DNA of 7,449 nt from Thermoplasmata archaeon (GTDB lineage: Archaea > Thermoplasmatota > E2 > UBA202 > JdFR-43), in assembly GCA_021161135.1 (NCBI GenBank), contig JAGHBD010000128.1, positions 1-7,449 of the forward strand, written 5' to 3'. The translations under genes and the position numbers were made by a program. The notes beneath the pieces are model-generated. The model was not told where the DNA came from and ran no database searches. It saw nothing but the letters and a program-made list of their open reading frames with translations. Positions 6,585 through 7,449 of the stretch are shown here, piece by piece (positions within the stretch are counted from its first letter, which is position 1; the number at the start of each line of letters is the position of its first letter).

Positions 6585-7449
6585 GTGGAGAAATGCGACG
6601 TAGCCATAATTGGTGGAGGCATAGCTGGTTTGAGTTTAGCAAAATTTCTGGCAGAAAAAGGAATACCCTTCATCCTTTTTGAGGAACATACAGAATTTTT
6701 CAGAAAGCCATGTGGTGAGGGAATTTTACTCAAAACACTTGGCTATGATTTTTATGAAATGTATGGAAGCAAAAGAGGCATAGAAAGAGAGGTATGGGAA
6801 ACGAATATATATACAAAATATGGCACCATATCCCTTGAGATGCCTTTAGCTATCAGTGATAAAAAAGCTGTTGAGGAGGAACTGGCAGAACAGGCAAAAA
6901 AACAGGGAGAAATACGCATGGGGGAGAGAGTGGAAAAAATAAAAGATGGCGTTATCCTGCCCCAAAATATAAAACCAAAAATTATAGTTGGGGCTGATGG
7001 CGTTTATTCAATAGTGAGAGATTATATAGGCATTAGAAAACCGAGATGTGGGGTGGGCGTGGAGGCTTATAGCAGCGAAATAGATTATGATATGGACAAA
7101 TGCCATGTGGTGCTTAAAGATAGCGTCGTTAAATATGGCTATGCATGGTATTTTCCAAAAAAAGATAAATGGAACATCGGAATAGGAAGCGGAAAGAAAA
7201 GATATTTTCAGGAAACATTCAAAAAATTCAAGGCAAAGCATCCAGAGGCGAGGAAATGGCGGGGCGCGCCTGTGCCGCTGGACAAGCCTCTCAAATCATA
7301 TGGCAAAAATGCTATTTTGCTCGGGGATGCCGCCGCCCATGTATATGCAGCCATGGGTGAGGGAATAATGCCGTCAATGATCGCTGCAAATATTGCTTCG
7401 GATTTCATAGAAAAGGCATCAAAACAAAATTTCGAGTTTGATTTTAGAG
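6585..7449 (+). CDS. FAD-dependent oxidoreductase, geranylgeranyl reductase family (3' partial)
   Basis: An open frame of 288 codons runs from a GTG at 6585 off the window end. An in-frame TGA at 6570 leaves this GTG as the only standard start, and it gives a typical N-terminus (MEKCDVAIIGGG). The FAD-binding Rossmann motif is G10-G-G-I-A-G15, with E33 at the end of the second strand. Further family signs are RKPCGEGI (40-47), GADGVYSIVR (136-145), the YxWxFPK-type motif at YAWYFPKKDKWNIGIG (186-201) and the second FAD motif GDAAAHVYAAMGEGI (247-261). Geranylgeranyl reductases saturate the isoprenoid chains of archaeal membrane lipids, and membrane-associated action on digeranylgeranyl-glycerophospholipid is the best guess. 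Spacing between motifs is tighter than in typical members, and AAMGEGI has Ala where Pro is usual. A related flavoprotein with another substrate is therefore possible. No Shine-Dalgarno is seen, in keeping with a leaderless mRNA. Confidence 0.85.
   Translation, partial: MEKCDVAIIGGGIAGLSLAKFLAEKGIPFILFEEHTEFFRKPCGEGILLKTLGYDFYEMYGSKRGIEREVWETNIYTKYGTISLEMPLAISDKKAVEEELAEQAKKQGEIRMGERVEKIKDGVILPQNIKPKIIVGADGVYSIVRDYIGIRKPRCGVGVEAYSSEIDYDMDKCHVVLKDSVVKYGYAWYFPKKDKWNIGIGSGKKRYFQETFKKFKAKHPEARKWRGAPVPLDKPLKSYGKNAILLGDAAAHVYAAMGEGIMPSMIAANIASDFIEKASKQNFEFDFR

Noticed and set aside
6545..7408. Short frames on both strands in the right end
   Set aside because: They overlap the continuous flavoprotein frame from 6585, which carries all expected FAD motifs in order.

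Overview
The window looks like part of a euryarchaeal chromosome, AT-rich in its left half. The archaeal assignment is firm. It carries a TFB-type initiation factor, two TATA elements at archaeal spacing, a geranylgeranyl-reductase-family flavoprotein, and secreted proteins built from PKD, NosD-like and choice-of-anchor-J-like modules. A Thermoplasmatota-like lineage is my guess from the style of the surface proteins; nothing in the window proves it.

Left region (1-4936, + strand): the 3' 1402 codons of a giant modular extracellular protein, whose start lies upstream of the window, followed by a small secreted, C-terminally anchored protein. The second gene starts inside the last 19 bases of the first. 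The giant protein runs PKD, jelly-roll, PKD/Fn3-like, jelly-roll, two Fn3-like, jelly-roll, right-handed beta-helix, PKD, then two tandem GWN modules. It has no membrane anchor of its own in view. The small partner has a signal peptide, two beta-sandwich domains and a PSFE + hydrophobic + basic tail that resembles archaeosortase (PGF-CTERM-like) sorting signals.

Middle region (4926-6463, - strand): a TFB gene and an rRNA 2'-O-methyltransferase gene of the RlmE/FtsJ family. They are joined by a TAATG stop/start overlap and read from one TATA/BRE promoter at about 6504-6518. The methyltransferase gene ends convergently against the small surface-protein gene with an 11-base overlap. A T6 tract directly after its stop is the likely terminator.

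Right region (6470-7449): a 121-base divergent promoter region, then a GTG-initiated FAD-dependent geranylgeranyl-reductase-family gene cut off by the window end. Its TATA box sits about 25 bases before the GTG, so the transcript is probably leaderless.

The surface genes (cell envelope), the TFB-RlmE pair (transcription and ribosome) and the reductase (membrane lipid) look like three separate transcription units. I see no mobile element, CRISPR array, tRNA or rRNA gene. I did not find a convincing undescribed system. The most unusual points are the near-identical, C-ending-codon beta-helix coils inside an AT-rich gene, the overlapping secreted pair in which only the small partner carries a sorting-like tail, and the palindromic TATA at a leaderless GTG start.
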